Source: Gordionus sp. m RMFG-2023
Lineage: Eukaryota > Nematomorpha > Gordioida > Chordodea > Parachordodidae
Assembly: GCF_954871325.1 (NCBI RefSeq)
Contig: NC_088777.1
Span: 26,017,366 to 26,081,365 of the forward strand
DNA: 64,000 nt
Direction of reading: 5' to 3'
Part shown: in pieces, positions 62,353 to 64,000 of the stretch
Layout of the letters: each line of letters starts with the position of its first letter
Position numbering within the stretch: position 1 is the first letter of the stretch
The notes under the pieces: model-generated
Seen by the model: the letters and a program-made list of their open reading frames with translations, nothing else
What the model was told of the DNA's origin: nothing
Databases searched by the model: none
Made by a program: the position numbers and the translations under genes

Positions 62353-62652
62353 TTAAAATTTACCAATACCCCTCCCTATAATATACATCTTACTTAATCG
62401 GGTACGGGCTTTTCTCTTTCTTCTTATCTCCCGTAGGCGTTTAAGCAAGTGGTTTCGCCTCTTGCGCGCACAGGTAACTGCAGCCTGCCCAAAAATTGTG
62501 GATGGGCTCATCTCATAGGTTACCCCCAAATTTCTTAACCCAATTAGATGGGATGAGATAGTCCAAGAGTAGCTCTGCTGTTTCATATAGCGATAAAGGG
62601 CAATTGCGCTTATTATGACGTATGACGTAATGCGATTTAGACCTGAATCCAA
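62353..62652 (-). CDS. Orphan basic ORF, 99 codons, unrecognised
   Basis: A minus-strand open frame from ATG at 62652 to a stop at 62353, clearly richer in G+C than its surroundings. The N-terminal third is mildly hydrophobic (YVIISAIALYRYM). The middle has a possible helix-turn-helix-like LGVTYEMSPSTIFGQA. The C-terminal third is very basic (CARKRRNHLLKRLREIRRKR). I recognise no family. It could be a host exon, part of a transposon gene or chance. No splice partners are evident. Confidence 0.3.
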   Translation of the reverse strand: MDSGLNRITSYVIISAIALYRYMKQQSYSWTISSHLIGLRNLGVTYEMSPSTIFGQAAVTCARKRRNHLLKRLREIRRKRKARTRLSKMYIIGRGIGKF

Positions 62653-62819
62653 TAATAATACCTAGACTGACGATTCATTCATTAAAATGCTTTTTTAAGC
62701 ACGTATAAATGCAAATCAGCTGGAGACGCCATAAACCGCAAAGGATGCGTGCAACCCCCTTTTTTTCCCCGCCAATTACAAACATATACAAATTCAACCA
62801 TTAATTCTTTCAAATGGTA

Positions 62820-63045
62820 AAATAATATTTTTAAATAAAATTAGATGATATTTTTAATAGATTCACTACTGATTCTGATATCAAATTATTCAATATACAA
62901 GTTTGGCTCAAATAATTTAATAAAATTCAAGGTAAATTAATATTTTTAAATAAAACTATGATATTTTTAATAGATTCACCACTGATTCTGATATCAAATT
63001 ATTCAATATACAAGTTTGGCTCAAATAATTTAATAGAATGGATCA
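62820..63045. repeat. 112-bp tandem duplication
   Basis: The block ending GATTCTGATATCAAATTATT and CAAGTTTGGCTCAAATAATT occurs at 62871 and again 112 bp later, with few changes. It lies just upstream of the PHD-like fragment, and its second copy may be part of its coding sequence (SIYKFGSNNLIEWIINKL in one frame). Confidence 0.85.
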
Positions 63046-63048
63046 TAA

Positions 63049-63375
63049 ATAAATTATGTAAACAGTCTTCATTCAATTAATGAGTTGTTAAATTCTGATG
63101 ACATTAGTACCAAAAAAAATGATATGCAATCTTTAAAAAATGATGATGTGGATTTTAAAATAATAAAATTTTATTTCACAAATGATGTCTGGGAAAAGAT
63201 TCTGGAAATAAATGAGAAGATTATGGCAGAGCCATGGATTTGTCAAAAATGTTATATTGCTTTAAATGATAATGCCTCCATATTATGTGATTCTTGCTTG
63301 TCCTGGTTTCATTTTAAATGTCAAAAAATTTAATAAAAAGCATATAAAACTTATTGGTATTGTTTAAATTGTTAA
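63049..63375 (+). pseudogene. PHD-finger protein, C-terminal fragment
   Basis: The plus strand is open from 63049 to 63333. It reads DDVDFKIIKFYFTNDVWEKI, then WICQKCYIALNDNASILCDS and CLSWFHFKCQKI. After a one-base frame change at an AATAAAAAG tract it continues KAYKTYWYCLNC to a stop at 63373-63375. The pattern C-x2-C ... C-x2-C-x4-H-x2-C ... W-Y-C-x2-C is a complete C4HC3 PHD finger, which usually reads histone H3 tails. No upstream ATG is convincing, so the 5' part lies in another frame or exon. It may be a host gene or the accessory gene of a transposon; a lone C-terminal PHD is known in both. Confidence 0.55.
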
Positions 63376-64000
63376 ATTTATTTTTATTCGCATTTTATAT
63401 TTTAATTTTTAAATGATTATAATTATTTATGTATTACAGTTGTAAATAAAATTTTATTCGCATTTTATATTTTAATTATTAAATGATTATAATTATTTAT
63501 TTATGTATTTATTAGATTTACAGTTGTAAATGAAATTTTATGAATAAAATAATTTCAATTGAATTTGTTGACTTGATTTTATCTCTTTTTTTTAATTTGA
63601 TTTATGTTAGAATTAAAGCAAAAAAAAGCTTTTTTGAAGGATAATAACACTTTTTCCTATACTATACCCTAAATAATTATTTATAGTAATTTTAATTTCT
63701 TTTTTCTTCATTAATTTAACTGAAATATAATTTTAAAAAATATAAGAGCACTTTATAAATTCTAATTTATTATTAAAGCCAAATTTCAAAAATTTTTGCC
63801 TAAAAAACTTGAAACAATTAGAGTAATATAAGAGTAGGAATAATTTGAAATTATAAATGAAAGATCTATATTTTTATTAGAATAATATCAGCTAACCCTG
63901 ACACACTTTTAGGTATGTATCTATCTTTAAAAATAAAATAAAGAATCTACTGAAGATTTGATATAAGGAAGAATTTAGATCCCAAATAATATAAATGTAG
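63376..64000. other. AT-rich right edge
   Basis: A short direct repeat (ATTTTATTCGCATTTTATAT, at 63380 and 63451) follows the PHD fragment. No further gene was seen. Confidence 0.4.

Noticed and set aside
1-64000. Polinton/Maverick or other capsid-bearing elements
   Set aside because: No protein-primed polymerase, packaging ATPase, capsid or retrovirus-like envelope parts were recognised.

Overview
This is AT-rich (well over 70 % A+T), gene-poor nuclear DNA from a eukaryote, most likely an invertebrate metazoan. The reasons are spliceosomal GT-AG introns, many of only 36-50 nt; a host gene of the TOM1 (VHS domain) family; and a transposon load of hAT, MULE, IS630/Tc1-mariner, a non-LTR LINE with an apurinic-type endonuclease, and Gypsy-type LTR elements. 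I cannot name the species. No rRNA, tRNA or CRISPR was seen.

The one confident host gene is a TOM1-like VHS gene on the minus strand. Three exons lie at 4665-5161. A fourth lies at 1-128 and runs off the left edge. They are separated by a 4.5 kb third intron holding mobile-element debris. About 30 bp upstream of its ATG begins a 6.5 kb stack: a LINE 3' end, split by a Zaphod-like hAT (5271-11658), which holds a second hAT-type element (X1, 5369-9916), which holds a young LTR element (6136-8821). Each layer has its target duplication.

From 11821 to 22611 two X elements lie head to head. One contains a 2.6 kb element Y with a 9-bp target duplication (12396-15013). The other contains a further X copy (16600-21251), which itself contains a hAT encoding a BED-finger transposase (18046-20966). 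A 125-bp tandem array follows.

24-34.4 kb holds decayed Gypsy-type fossils: one on the minus strand, split by a hAT with perfect ends, then two fragments in opposite orientations. 34.4-40 kb holds a satellite of about 118 bp whose monomers centre on the palindrome TGACAATTGTCA. It is interrupted by a hAT with a perfect 8-bp duplication (36506-37729), and a decayed mariner-like transposase follows. 41.1-45.8 kb is a LINE on the minus strand with a 485-bp (GATAA)n tail. The same satellite reappears inverted at 47.1-47.9 kb.

47.9-50.4 kb and 58.1-59.3 kb are two copies of a FLYWCH/MULE transposase with matching short introns; the first has a 190-bp hAT MITE in its coding sequence. 50.4-64 kb holds further hAT MITEs, a large inverted-repeat element with a hAT at its centre (54511-56777), tandem repeats and a PHD-finger coding fragment near the right edge. 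The genes do not form a pathway: one interrupted host gene sits in layered mobile DNA.
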